NCBI RefSeq assembly: GCF_003726095.1
Contig: NZ_CP026031.1
Location: 2,976,001 to 3,040,000, forward strand
DNA from: Niallia circulans
GTDB taxonomy: Bacteria; Bacillota; Bacilli; Bacillales; Cytobacillaceae
Direction of reading: 5' to 3'
Length of the DNA: 64,000 bases
This document shows positions 1-9,640 of the stretch, piece by piece. Position 1 is the first letter of the stretch, and each line of letters begins with the position of its first letter. The position numbers and the translations under genes are program-made. The notes beneath the pieces were generated by a model that was not told the origin of the DNA, did not search any database, and saw only the letters and a list, made by a program, of their open reading frames with translations.

Positions 1-52
1 AACACGCCTTTTTATTTAGTCAAACTGATAATAAAAAAACTGCTGAAACCTA

Positions 53-724
53 TTATCCCTGCTCTTTTCGATAGGTATCTCTGCTTTTATAACCAGATTG
101 AAGGATCATCTTCATTTCTGCTTTTCTTTTTTCTCTTGTTTCTTCTTGTTTTGCACTATAGACATATCTTGCCCATTCCTTTTGATAACCTGGTGTAAGA
201 GATTGGTAAAAGGCTAATAGCTCGGGTGTATTTATTAAATCATCTTCGATAGCTTGAATTTTTTCTATATAATCATTGACACGCTGACTCGCTTTGGAGG
301 AAGCATCCTTTGTTGTCCTTTTTTCCTCTTCTTTTAAACCTATCACGGTAAATACTTCATCCAATCCAACCATTCGTGAAAATTTTATTGTATTCGTTCC
401 CACATACCCATCTGAATCCGTATCTAGTCCCTTAAACAATTCATCACGATGAATAAAAGTAGAGTAGACTTTATTTCCTTTCTTTGGATATGCCAAAAAG
501 ATGTATCCCTTCTTGTTTAGCGAATTCGACTGCATAATCTTATCAATCGTTTCTCGCATTGCAGCCATGTCTAGCACAAAGGCGAATATAGCATCATATT
601 TATCTTGAAGCTCTGTATCATATGCTTCCAATTCCCCAAAGTAATTCAGTTCTTTTGGTTGATTTAGAATCGCCATTTTTTTATATTTTTTTAAATTTAA
701 TTTATCGACAATTGTTTTTACCAT
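53..724 (-). CDS. YdeI/OmpD-associated family protein
   Basis: A 223-residue soluble protein with no signal peptide. The C-terminal third (about residues 165-215, with LLAFYQSLTPGYQKEWARY followed by a basic helix) has the pattern of the YdeI or OmpD-associated (bacteriocin-protection) domain. The N-terminal part resembles the DUF1801-like or thiolase-like partner regions of such proteins only loosely, and I do not assign it. The molecular function of the family is poorly defined. The ATG is preceded by AGAGGTGA at good spacing. It lies 15 bp downstream of glvR and may be co-transcribed with it, but a role in sugar use is not implied by the sequence. Confidence 0.75.
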   Translation of the reverse strand: MVKTIVDKLNLKKYKKMAILNQPKELNYFGELEAYDTELQDKYDAIFAFVLDMAAMRETIDKIMQSNSLNKKGYIFLAYPKKGNKVYSTFIHRDELFKGLDTDSDGYVGTNTIKFSRMVGLDEVFTVIGLKEEEKRTTKDASSKASQRVNDYIEKIQAIEDDLINTPELLAFYQSLTPGYQKEWARYVYSAKQEETREKRKAEMKMILQSGYKSRDTYRKEQG

Positions 725-738
725 TTATGTTCACCTCT

Positions 739-1500
739 TTAATCTTTGCTTTCATTTTTTCGAACTGAATAGTCTAAATAACCTCTATAAACCGAATCAA
801 TAACAGTAAATAACCCCAACAGGGATCGATGTTCAATCTCATAATGTTTCCCTAGCATAAAGGATTCATAATAAATATTATATGTAGATAAAGTTGCTAA
901 ATGGTTATTGTTGAAAGAAGTAATAGATAGGGTAGGAATTGATTTAACAGCCAATTGTCTTAGTTGACCTACTATATTTTTAACATCTCCACTTAAAGAT
1001 ATAACAATAACTAGATCTGTTGGCTTCATTTTGGCTAAAAGAAAATCAAATTCTGTTTCTGCGGGTATGATGTAGATTTTCTTATTATTAGAAATAAATT
1101 GCCGAGCCATTTCTTCCAAAGCATTTCTTTGACCCCATCCACTTGCAAAGCCGTATATCGTATCTGCATTTCTAATCTGATTATATATTGCTTCTGTATC
1201 AATATTTTTATATAGTTTTCTTGTCATTTCTATTTCTTTCATTTGCATAGTAAAAAAATCTAAATTTGGCTCAAAGGATTTGGGCTCATTCTTCAAAAAA
1301 TATTTAAACTCACTATAACCACTAAAACCTATTTTTTGAGTCATCCTTAGAATGGAAGACTTGGAAATAGTGCATGCCTCAGACAATTCTAAAATACTCA
1401 TTTTTTTACATTCTTCTATATGATTAAGAACATAATTTATCACATACAAATCATTTTCTGAGAGTTGATCATAATATTTATTCATTAAGTCTTTAAGCAT
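739..1500 (-). CDS. glvR: MurR/RpiR family regulator, GlvR-like
   Basis: Transcriptional regulator of about 253 residues. The N-terminal RpiR-type helix-turn-helix (about residues 1-75, including SILELSEACTISKSSILRMTQKIGFSGYSEF split over two helices) is followed by a SIS sugar-phosphate isomerase domain (about 110-235, with VIVISLSGDVKNIV) that normally binds a phosphosugar. In B. subtilis GlvR is an RpiR-type activator of the maltose glvA-glvR-glvC operon, and here the gene follows glvC and glvA. An upstream in-frame TTG at 1506 sits only 3 nt from GGAGG, whereas the ATG at 1500 has a 9-nt spacer, so the ATG was chosen. A hairpin separates it from glvA, so it may also have its own promoter. 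Confidence 0.85.
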   Translation of the reverse strand: MLKDLMNKYYDQLSENDLYVINYVLNHIEECKKMSILELSEACTISKSSILRMTQKIGFSGYSEFKYFLKNEPKSFEPNLDFFTMQMKEIEMTRKLYKNIDTEAIYNQIRNADTIYGFASGWGQRNALEEMARQFISNNKKIYIIPAETEFDFLLAKMKPTDLVIVISLSGDVKNIVGQLRQLAVKSIPTLSITSFNNNHLATLSTYNIYYESFMLGKHYEIEHRSLLGLFTVIDSVYRGYLDYSVRKNESKD

Positions 1501-1564
1501 ATACAACTTCCTCCCTTGCCTTTATTATAAGGGATAATAGTATATTCAGAAAAACATTAATAAA

Positions 1565-1600
1565 TAGAAAAGCAGAGTGCCCTTTTTCAAGCACCCTGTT
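1565..1600 (-). terminator. Hairpin between glvA and glvR
   Basis: Eight-base-pair stem (1573-1580 with 1591-1598, one G-U pair) followed on the minus strand by CTTTTC. It lies just after the glvA stop and could terminate or attenuate before glvR. The T tract is short, so termination may be partial. Confidence 0.5.
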
Positions 1601-1608
1601 TCTCTCTA

Positions 1609-2946
<1,338 letters not shown>

Positions 2947-4548
2947 CTATTCTTCATTTTTTAACTTTTCAAACTCTTCTCTCACTTGAGGAACTGATAA
3001 GCCTACAATAATTTGTATGCCTTTATTATTTCTAACAACTCCATGAGCACCACCCTCTCTAAAGGCAATATCAGGCATCACTAGATTGGGATCCTTTACA
3101 CTAATTCTTAGTCTTGTTGCACAATTATTTATTGTTTCAATATTCTCTGTACCACCTAAAGCATGAAGAAATATCGCAGCTTTTTCTCTATAACTGTTCT
3201 CCACAACTGTTACTGCAACCTCATCTTTTTTATCTCTGCCTTTTTGTTTTTCTTGATAATCTTTCTTTCTATATAGTTTAACCTCTTTATCATCCGTCTC
3301 TCTTCCAGGTGTAGCAAAGTTAAACTTCAAGATAAGAAAACGGAAAACCAAAAAGTAAATACCAGAAAAAATTAACCCAATTACGATTTGGGCTACATAA
3401 ACATCCCAATGATTACCGAATAATGGAATCCAGTTTTTAGACATTATTTCAATCAGACCGCCACCCATATCTCCCACTACTCCGAATGTATATAGCGTTG
3501 CTGACAATGTAGCTGCGAGGACAGCGTGAACAGCAAATAATACAGGTGCAACAAATAAGAAAGTAAATTCTAGTGGCTCTGTAATCCCTGCCAATACCGC
3601 TGTTAAGGTAGCTGGAATTAGAAGGGCAGCTACTTTCTTCCTTTTTTCTTTTTTTGCTGTGAAATAAATTGCTAATGCAATCCCTGGTGCTGCAAACATC
3701 TTGGAGTTTCCATATAATCCAAAGCCACCAGCTGGGAACAAAGTTTTTAGTGATTCCGCACTTTGTGCAAAGTCCCCAAGATTACCCATCCAATATTTAA
3801 CGATTCCATCTTCTACAACTGCTGGGCCAAACATAAATGGCGTATAAATAAAGTGATGCAATCCTGTTGGGATTAATGCTCTTTCAAAAAGATGGTAAAA
3901 CCAAACACCGAATGTTCCTGAACTAGCTAAAAATCCTTGAAGGGAACCGATTCCAGATTGAATAATCGGCCATATCCATGCAACAACAACTGCGATAGGA
4001 ATCATTATAAAGTAACCTAGAATGACGACGTACGTAGATCCCTGGAATATCCCAAGCCATTCCGGTAATTTCTTTTCAAAATACTTATTATGAAGCCAGA
4101 CCGTTATACTAGAAATTAGTATTGCTCCGATAATTCCAGTATCCAATGTTTTTATGCCAGCAATTAGTTTCATTCCACTAGTACTGCCAACTTCCTGACT
4201 AAAATCAACACCGAATGTTGGTCCAAAGAATTCTAATATACCTGATAGAAAATAATTAAAAGTAAGATATACAACAACTGCTTCCATCACGGCTCTTGCA
4301 TTAGCAGTTTTAGCCAATCCAAGTGCAATACCGATAACAAAAAGCAATTCCATCTGATTAAATACTGTCCATGCACCATCTTCCAAAATAGTTAAAATAC
4401 TATTCCAAGTTGTACCTTCATCTGCTATACTTCCGACAATTTGGGGATTATTTAACATAATAGTAATAGCAAGAACAATACCCGAAAATGCAAATAAAAG
4501 TACTGGTGTAAACATTGCTCCACCAAATCTCTGAAGCTTTTGCATCAT
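2947..4548 (-). CDS. glvC: PTS alpha-glucoside (maltose) transporter EIICB, GlvC/MalP-like
   Basis: Membrane permease of 533 residues that imports and phosphorylates maltose-type sugars. The EIIC part (about residues 1-415) has some ten hydrophobic segments and the motif ITEPLEFTFLFVAP typical of the glucose-glucoside superfamily. A charged linker leads to a C-terminal EIIB domain whose phosphorylated Cys is in INNCATRLRIS (about residue 476). No EIIA domain is present, so a shared EIIA, such as that of glucose EIICBA, must supply the phosphate. The start at 4548 was chosen because GAGGGG lies 8 nt upstream; a GTG at 4557 overlaps that site. It is the first gene of the glv operon. Confidence 0.92.
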   Translation of the reverse strand: MMQKLQRFGGAMFTPVLLFAFSGIVLAITIMLNNPQIVGSIADEGTTWNSILTILEDGAWTVFNQMELLFVIGIALGLAKTANARAVMEAVVVYLTFNYFLSGILEFFGPTFGVDFSQEVGSTSGMKLIAGIKTLDTGIIGAILISSITVWLHNKYFEKKLPEWLGIFQGSTYVVILGYFIMIPIAVVVAWIWPIIQSGIGSLQGFLASSGTFGVWFYHLFERALIPTGLHHFIYTPFMFGPAVVEDGIVKYWMGNLGDFAQSAESLKTLFPAGGFGLYGNSKMFAAPGIALAIYFTAKKEKRKKVAALLIPATLTAVLAGITEPLEFTFLFVAPVLFAVHAVLAATLSATLYTFGVVGDMGGGLIEIMSKNWIPLFGNHWDVYVAQIVIGLIFSGIYFLVFRFLILKFNFATPGRETDDKEVKLYRKKDYQEKQKGRDKKDEVAVTVVENSYREKAAIFLHALGGTENIETINNCATRLRISVKDPNLVMPDIAFREGGAHGVVRNNKGIQIIVGLSVPQVREEFEKLKNEE

Positions 4549-4612
4549 ATAAATCACCCCTCTTTAATTATTTTTTTGTATTTGCTAACTTCAATCTCTA
4601 TTTAATCACCAG

Positions 4613-4626
4613 ATGAAAGCCGTTTC
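4613..4626. promoter_or_regulatory. Candidate cre (CcpA) box upstream of glvC
   Basis: TGAAAGCCGTTTCA resembles the cre consensus TGAAARCGNTTNCA, but the central CG is replaced by CC in this register. It is 65 bp upstream of the glvC start. Carbon catabolite repression of a glv operon would be expected, yet the mismatch makes this tentative. Confidence 0.35.
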
Positions 4627-4682
4627 AATAACTCACGAGCATTTAGGTAAACGCTGTCATTTGTAGATAAACGTCCCAAATA

Positions 4683-4698
4683 TCGGGAAAATTCCCGA
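4683..4698. repeat. 16-bp inverted repeat
   Basis: TCGGGAAAATTCCCGA has two perfect 7-base arms around AA. It is in the spacer upstream of glvC and may be an operator or a remnant of a dispersed repeat. No T tract follows, so it is unlikely to be a terminator. Confidence 0.5.
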
Positions 4699-4983
4699 CA
4701 ATTAGAGATAGTGGAAACTTGACCTTCCTTTCCAAAATGTAAATACATATGGCATGGTACTCGTTTTAGCAGGTATATTTTTCGCCAGAAAAAAGATAAT
4801 AAACAGGATATTAGGCAAAATTTGTTCGATGGCAAGAACCATTCCAATTGGAGAGAAGAAACATTATATGAATGATAGATAATAAATCTTTTCTCTAAGC
4901 GGCTTTCTTGCTAATACCTGCAGAAAATCTTAAAATAGACAAAGTATTATTTACTGAACAATGATTGGAAGGAGTTGCTTTTA

Positions 4984-5706
4984 ATGGCACAATCTTTAAA
5001 AGGAAAAGTAGCTTTCATTACGGGAGCTGGAAGAGGGATAGGAAAAGCAGTAGCAGTTGCACTCGCAAATGAAGGTGTAAATATTGGTTTACTTGCTCGT
5101 ACAGAAGGCGCATTACAAGAAGTAGCCAAAGAAGTGGAAGCACTTGGCGTAAAAGCTGCTTATGCAACAGTTGATGTATCCTCTTTAGAAGAAGTAGAAC
5201 AAGCAATTTCTACTTTAACAAACGAACTAGGGAAAGCAGATATTTTAATCAATAATGCTGGAATTGGTAAATTCCAATCTCTTTTAGATATGGACCCAGA
5301 AGAATGGAAACAAATCATCGACGTAAATTTAATGGGACCATATTATGTAACAAAGGCAGTTTTACCACAATTAATCGAAAAAAATGGCGGAGATATTATC
5401 AATATTTCTTCTACAAATGGCTTAAATGGCGCTGCTACTTCTAGTGCATACAGTGCTTCTAAATTCGGTCTAATCGGAATGACAGAATCATTAGCACAAG
5501 AAGTACGCAGAAATAATATTCGTGTTACTTCCTTAACACCAAGTACAGTTGCAACAGAGCTTGCTGTTAAAACAGATTTAATCAAAGGTGATGCAGAGAA
5601 ATACATGCAGCCAGAAGATATCGCAGAACTGATTGTTTCTCAATTAAAACTGCATCCAAGAATCTATGTAAAAACAGCTACAGTACTAGGAACAAACCCG
5701 TTCTAA
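4984..5706 (+). CDS. SDR family oxidoreductase (3-ketoacyl-ACP reductase-like)
   Basis: Classical short-chain dehydrogenase/reductase of 240 residues. Features: NAD(P) loop TGAGRGIG at residues 13-20, structural NNAG at 90-93, catalytic Ser near 142-143 (NISST), Tyr156 and Lys160 in SAYSASK. Arg40 following the second strand suggests NADP(H) preference. FabG-like proteins of this size act on acyl-ACP or small carbonyl compounds; the substrate cannot be told from the sequence. The ATG at 4984 lies 9 nt after GGAAGGAG, whereas the in-frame TTG at 4975 overlaps that site. It is monocistronic, ending at a strong bidirectional terminator. Confidence 0.85.
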   Translation: MAQSLKGKVAFITGAGRGIGKAVAVALANEGVNIGLLARTEGALQEVAKEVEALGVKAAYATVDVSSLEEVEQAISTLTNELGKADILINNAGIGKFQSLLDMDPEEWKQIIDVNLMGPYYVTKAVLPQLIEKNGGDIINISSTNGLNGAATSSAYSASKFGLIGMTESLAQEVRRNNIRVTSLTPSTVATELAVKTDLIKGDAEKYMQPEDIAELIVSQLKLHPRIYVKTATVLGTNPF

Positions 5707-5726
5707 TACCAATAGATATAATTGGA

Positions 5727-5771
5727 AAAGGGAATAGTGCTGCTATTAAATATAGCAGCACTATTCCCTTT
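5727..5771. terminator. Bidirectional rho-independent terminator
   Basis: A near-perfect stem of about 19 bp (5727-5745 with 5753-5771) flanked by A and T tracts on opposite sides. It separates the convergent SDR and aldo-keto reductase genes and can serve both. Confidence 0.93.
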
Positions 5772-5776
5772 CTTTC

Positions 5777-6601
5777 TTATCGGTTATTCATATCATTTGG
5801 GTGTGGACCTTTTCGTCTATTGCGGTTTAGCTCATTAATTTGTTTCATTTCTTCCTCTGTTAATTCAAAATCAAACACATGGAAATTTTCTTCAATGCGA
5901 GATGGTGTCACTGATTTCGGAATAACAATCGTATTATTTTGCAAATGCCAACGCAGTACTACTTGTGCTGGTGACTTTTCTTTTGTTTCTGCAATTTGTG
6001 TGATGACTTCATCCTGAAGAACTTCTCCCCCTTGATCAAGCGGGCTCCACGCTTCTACAAAAATATCATGCTTTGCGCAAAATTCCTTTAATTCATTTTG
6101 CGCTAAATATGGATGACATTCTACCTGATTCAAAACAGGTTTAACCTCACATTCATTTAAAATGCGCTCTAAATGTTCAATTTCAAAGTTACAAACACCA
6201 ATTGCCTTGACTCTGCCATCTTTATATAATTTTTCTAGTGCTCTATATGTATCCACATACTCATCAAATTGTGGGGTTGGCCAATGAATCAAATAAAGAT
6301 CGACGTAATCAAGCCCTAATCTTTCTAAACTTTCATCGAATGCTCTTAGTGTATTCTCATAGCCCTGATCACTGTTCCACACTTTTGTTGTAATAAACAA
6401 CTCTTCGCGTGGAATAGAAGATTCTTTAATTGCTTTTCCTACACCTGCTTCGTTTTGATATACCATCGCTGTATCAATGGAAGTATAGCCTACTTTAAAA
6501 GCAGTGCTGACAGCAACAGCCGCTTCTTCATCTGGAACCTGCCATACGCCAAACCCCAGTTGAGGCATTTTTAAGCCATTATTTAATGTAACAACATTCA
6601 T
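5777..6601 (-). CDS. Aldo/keto reductase (YvgN/YtbE type)
   Basis: A 274-residue NADPH-dependent reductase of aldehydes and ketones with the AKR TIM-barrel signature. Catalytic tetrad visible as Asp43, Tyr48, Lys73 and His106 (in SIDTAMVYQNE, TTKVW and LIHWP). The C-terminal cofactor segment IPKSVTPSRIEEN is present. Bacillus relatives reduce glyoxal and methylglyoxal; that role here is inferred from similarity. GGAGTG precedes the ATG. It is a single gene, transcribed toward the SDR gene. Confidence 0.9.
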   Translation of the reverse strand: MNVVTLNNGLKMPQLGFGVWQVPDEEAAVAVSTAFKVGYTSIDTAMVYQNEAGVGKAIKESSIPREELFITTKVWNSDQGYENTLRAFDESLERLGLDYVDLYLIHWPTPQFDEYVDTYRALEKLYKDGRVKAIGVCNFEIEHLERILNECEVKPVLNQVECHPYLAQNELKEFCAKHDIFVEAWSPLDQGGEVLQDEVITQIAETKEKSPAQVVLRWHLQNNTIVIPKSVTPSRIEENFHVFDFELTEEEMKQINELNRNRRKGPHPNDMNNR

Positions 6602-6821
6602 CTTTCCACACTCCTTTTTCGAATTCTCTTTTAGTTTAGCGCGAATAGAAATAAATTACAAAAAGTACGATTTCCTTATCCTTTAAAGATTCACAAATTC
6701 TCCACATACTTATGAACTTATTTTGAACATTATTATTTTGATAGCTAGTAGTTGAGCATGTTCTTTATGATAGACATTGTGAAATAATGAACAATACATA
6801 TAGAGAGAGGGGAAAATTTTT

Positions 6822-8582
6822 ATGAAAAGATCTTCTAGTATAGCATTTGTTCTTCTAGCTATATTTATGCTGATAATAGCAGGTTGTAGCAACAATACGA
6901 ATACAGAAGAAAAAGCAAAGTTTAAAGCGGGAACATACGAAGGCATTTCCACTGGTCATGGAGGAGAAATTAAAGCTACAGTAACAGTTTCAAAAGATAA
7001 GATTGAGAAAATTGAAATCAGTGCAGACGGAGAAACAGGCAGTATTAGTGATGGGGCAACTACTCAATTAACCAATGATATTATCTCCTCACAAAGTTTA
7101 GCAGTGGATGTTGTATCAGGAGCAAGTGAATCTAGTAACGGAATTATTGAAGCTGTTACAAAGGCGTTAGAAAAGTCGGGAGCCGATATGAAAGCCTTAA
7201 AAGATGCTGCAAATAAAGTCATTGTAGAAGAGCAAAAGCAGGAAGACTTAGATGTTGATGTCGCTATAGTAGGTGCAGGTGGTGCAGGACTTGCAGCAGC
7301 CGTGAAGGCTAGCGAAGCTGGTAAGTCTGTTGTCATTTTAGAGCAAATGCCTATCATTGGTGGAAACACAAATAAAGCAACAGGTGGAATGAATGTGGCA
7401 GGCACCAAATACCAAGAAGCGGATGGAATTAAAGACGACAAACAAACATGGTTTGACGATACGATGAAAGGCGGCAAAAACTTAAATGATCCAAAACTGC
7501 TACAAACTCTAGTAGATAATGCTCCTGATGCACTGAAATGGCTAAATGATATGGGAGCAGGTTTAACAAAGGTAACATTATCTGGTGGGCAAACGAACCC
7601 AAGAATTCATCAGCCAGCAGATGGATCACCAGTTGGTCCTGTTATTGTAGAGGTTCTATCCAATAAATTGAAAAAATTAAATACTCCCATTTTATTAAAT
7701 ACTACAGCTGATAGTTTAATAAAAAAAGATGGAGCGATTGTAGGAGTAAAAGCTACCGATAAAAATAAGAATTCCTTCACGGTTAATGCAAAATCTGTTA
7801 TTTTAGCAACAGGTGGTTTTGGAGCAAATGCTGAAATGGTTATTAAATACAATAAAGATCTGGAAGGTTTCTCAACAACAAATCATGCAGGAGCAACAGG
7901 ATCAGGAATTGCTATGGCAGAAAAGGCTGGGGCTGATCTCGTAGATATGGATCAGATACAAATTCATCCAACAACCGATCCAGAAACAGGCTATTTATTT
8001 ACAGAAGGATTACGCGGAGACGGAGCCATTTTAGTAAATAAAGAAGGAAAAAGATTTACCAATGAATTATTGACACGTGATGTTGTTTCGAAAAACATTT
8101 TGGCACAGACAGATAAAGTTGCATATCTCGTCGTAAACCAAGAAATGGCTGATGAAAATGCCTCATTAGCAGGATATATTAAAGATGGCTATGCTATAAA
8201 AGGAGAAACAATAGAAGCTTTAGGAAAGGCAGCAGGAATAGATAGCAGTACCATTGCTTCTACTTTAAAAAATTACACAAAATACGTTAAAAATAAAAAA
8301 GACGAAGAATTTGACAGGGTCCATCTCACTCAAACATTAGAAGAAGGTCCATACTATATAATTCCCGTAACTCCAGGTATACATCATACTATGGGTGGAT
8401 TAAAAATTGATACAAAAACTCATGTTTTAGATAAACAAGGAAATATCATTAAAGGACTGTATGCTGCAGGTGAAGTTACTGGTGGTGTTCATGGTGGAAA
8501 TAGAATTGGTGGAAATGCTGTTGCTGACATCATCGTATTTGGCCGTATAGCAGGTGAAACCTCTGCAATCGAAATAAAATAA
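6822..8582 (+). CDS. Extracellular flavocytochrome-type fumarate/urocanate reductase-like lipoprotein
   Basis: A 586-residue lipoprotein. The signal peptide ends in lipobox IIAGC with acylated Cys22. An FMN-binding domain follows (about residues 36-115) with the flavinylation motif SGASESS (99-105), where ApbE attaches FMN to Ser/Thr. The FAD_binding_2 domain starts with GAGGAG at 151-156. Residues typical of the fumarate-reductase active site are visible: HPTT, LRGDGAILVNKEGKRFTNE, HHTMGG and GNRIGGNA. No haem-binding CXXCH motif is present, so electrons probably reach it from flavin-based extracellular electron transfer or membrane quinol partners. No ApbE or partner is encoded nearby. Fumarate, urocanate or another enoate could be the acceptor. 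Confidence 0.88.
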   Translation: MKRSSSIAFVLLAIFMLIIAGCSNNTNTEEKAKFKAGTYEGISTGHGGEIKATVTVSKDKIEKIEISADGETGSISDGATTQLTNDIISSQSLAVDVVSGASESSNGIIEAVTKALEKSGADMKALKDAANKVIVEEQKQEDLDVDVAIVGAGGAGLAAAVKASEAGKSVVILEQMPIIGGNTNKATGGMNVAGTKYQEADGIKDDKQTWFDDTMKGGKNLNDPKLLQTLVDNAPDALKWLNDMGAGLTKVTLSGGQTNPRIHQPADGSPVGPVIVEVLSNKLKKLNTPILLNTTADSLIKKDGAIVGVKATDKNKNSFTVNAKSVILATGGFGANAEMVIKYNKDLEGFSTTNHAGATGSGIAMAEKAGADLVDMDQIQIHPTTDPETGYLFTEGLRGDGAILVNKEGKRFTNELLTRDVVSKNILAQTDKVAYLVVNQEMADENASLAGYIKDGYAIKGETIEALGKAAGIDSSTIASTLKNYTKYVKNKKDEEFDRVHLTQTLEEGPYYIIPVTPGIHHTMGGLKIDTKTHVLDKQGNIIKGLYAAGEVTGGVHGGNRIGGNAVADIIVFGRIAGETSAIEIK

Positions 8583-8585
8583 CCC

Positions 8586-8626
8586 AAAAGTGCCTTCTTT
8601 CTTTTTAGAATCAAGGCACTTTTTTC
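8586..8626 (+). terminator. Rho-independent terminator
   Basis: Stem of 11 bp (8586-8596 with 8613-8623) followed by a T tract, directly after the flavin reductase stop codon. It faces the convergent nitroreductase gene and could act in both directions. Confidence 0.88.
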
Positions 8627-8634
8627 TCTCTCAA

Positions 8635-9249
8635 TCAGTAAAATTTCGCAATTTTTTCTATCGGCATTCTGCTAGTATTAAAAGCTGGTGCAGCAGCTTT
8701 TCCTATTGCAATAAGGGTAATCGGAAATTGGTTTTCTGGTAACTCAAAACGTTTCGCAAATGCATCTTTATCAAAACCGCCCATTATAACGGTATCATAC
8801 CCTCGTTCTTTTGCTAGCAGTAAAATCTGCATGGAAATTAAGCCTGCATCATAGCTAGCAATTTGTGCTAATATTTGTTTTGGTTGATTGGGATATAAAC
8901 TTAGCGTGTTGTTAATCGTTCTATCTGCAATGGATTGATCCATATAGCCAAGGGAAACATTTTTCTCATAGATTTCTTCCACATTTCTATAAGCATCTGT
9001 ATCTCCTAAAACAGCAATAATCGCTGAAGAATCTTCTATTTGCGCTTGGTTATTGCCAATTTCTCTTAACTCTTTTTTTAGTTCCTGATCTTGGATTACA
9101 ATAAATCTCCAAGACTGCAAATTACTAGAAGACGGTGCACTTGTTGCTAATGCTAAAATTTCTTCCAATTCCTTTTTTTCTATTTTATGAGCTGAATCAT
9201 ATATTCTTACCGATTTACGGCTTTTCATTATTTCTTCTAAATGAGACAT
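8635..9249 (-). CDS. Nitroreductase family protein (YdgI-like)
   Basis: An FMN-dependent NAD(P)H oxidoreductase of 204 residues. The N-terminal SRKSVRIYDSAHKI and the LATSAPSSSNLQSWRFIVI segment form the FMN-binding pattern of the family, and the C-terminal GGFDKDAFAKRFELPENQFPITLIAIGK supplies the second flavin contact. Such enzymes reduce quinones, nitroaromatics or flavins and are often induced by electrophile stress. The ATG is preceded by GGAGGT. The upstream region has nested inverted repeats that suggest a MarR- or HxlR-type repressor, but no such regulator is adjacent. Confidence 0.87.
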   Translation of the reverse strand: MSHLEEIMKSRKSVRIYDSAHKIEKKELEEILALATSAPSSSNLQSWRFIVIQDQELKKELREIGNNQAQIEDSSAIIAVLGDTDAYRNVEEIYEKNVSLGYMDQSIADRTINNTLSLYPNQPKQILAQIASYDAGLISMQILLLAKERGYDTVIMGGFDKDAFAKRFELPENQFPITLIAIGKAAAPAFNTSRMPIEKIAKFY

Positions 9250-9640
9250 ATTCTACCTCCAACTAATTAGTTAATTGTTTTCAAGAACTAACTTACCATT
9301 AGTAAGTAACAATTGTCAAAGATGATGATTTTATTCTTTTTCAATGGGATATAGGCCTCATTAATAAATGTTTTATTAACAAAATAATTTACTAACGCAT
9401 ACAGATAAAATTAGACGCTATACTGGTCCACAAAAACACCCATTTTATCCTTAGTATCCGAAATTTTTTAAAAAAATTTAATTATTTAGTTAATTGCTTC
9501 GATACTAGTAATGACAAGGTATACAGCTTATTACAAAAATCCCCTTTTGTGTTTTTTGACAGTGACATAGGCCAATATTATTTGACAGGACCAACATTTT
9601 TCGAGATAATCGAAACCATAAAATTTTTGGGAGGGGTTGC
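9250..9640. other. Divergent spacer with inverted and direct repeats
   Basis: This 391-bp region separates the divergent nitroreductase and AGCS symporter genes. It holds nested inverted repeats at 9274-9313 and an 11-bp direct repeat TTAGTTAATTG at 9267-9277 and 9486-9496. I see no small gene and no riboswitch that I can name. Confidence 0.5.
9274..9313. promoter_or_regulatory. Nested inverted repeats, candidate repressor operator
   Basis: Outer arms ATTGTT (9274-9279) and AACAAT (9308-9313) enclose inner arms ACTTAC (9291-9296) and GTAAGT (9302-9307). The site is 25-64 bp upstream of the nitroreductase start, where an operator would be expected. The cognate regulator is unknown. Confidence 0.45.

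Larger units (their letters stand above)
4549..4983. other. Gene-poor spacer with a palindrome and a possible relic
   Basis: This 435-bp stretch between the divergent glvC and SDR genes holds no convincing gene. An 81-codon minus-strand frame (4602-4847) lacks a good start signal and matches nothing I recognise. It contains a 16-base inverted repeat TCGGGAAAATTCCCGA at 4683-4698 and a near-cre box at 4613-4626. Both divergent promoters must lie here. Confidence 0.5.

Noticed and set aside
4602..4847. 81-codon minus-strand frame upstream of glvC
   Set aside because: No convincing RBS, atypical composition and no recognisable domain; it overlaps the region where the glv promoter should be.
7064..7477. 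137-codon minus-strand frame inside the flavin reductase gene
   Set aside because: It is antisense to the well-supported FMN/FAD coding region and rich in low-complexity Ala/Pro/Ser, typical of a shadow frame.
9511..9560. Possible attenuator or riboswitch upstream of the AGCS symporter
   Set aside because: There is a weak AT-only hairpin with a T run near 9530-9560, but no recognisable aptamer core such as glycine or T-box motifs.
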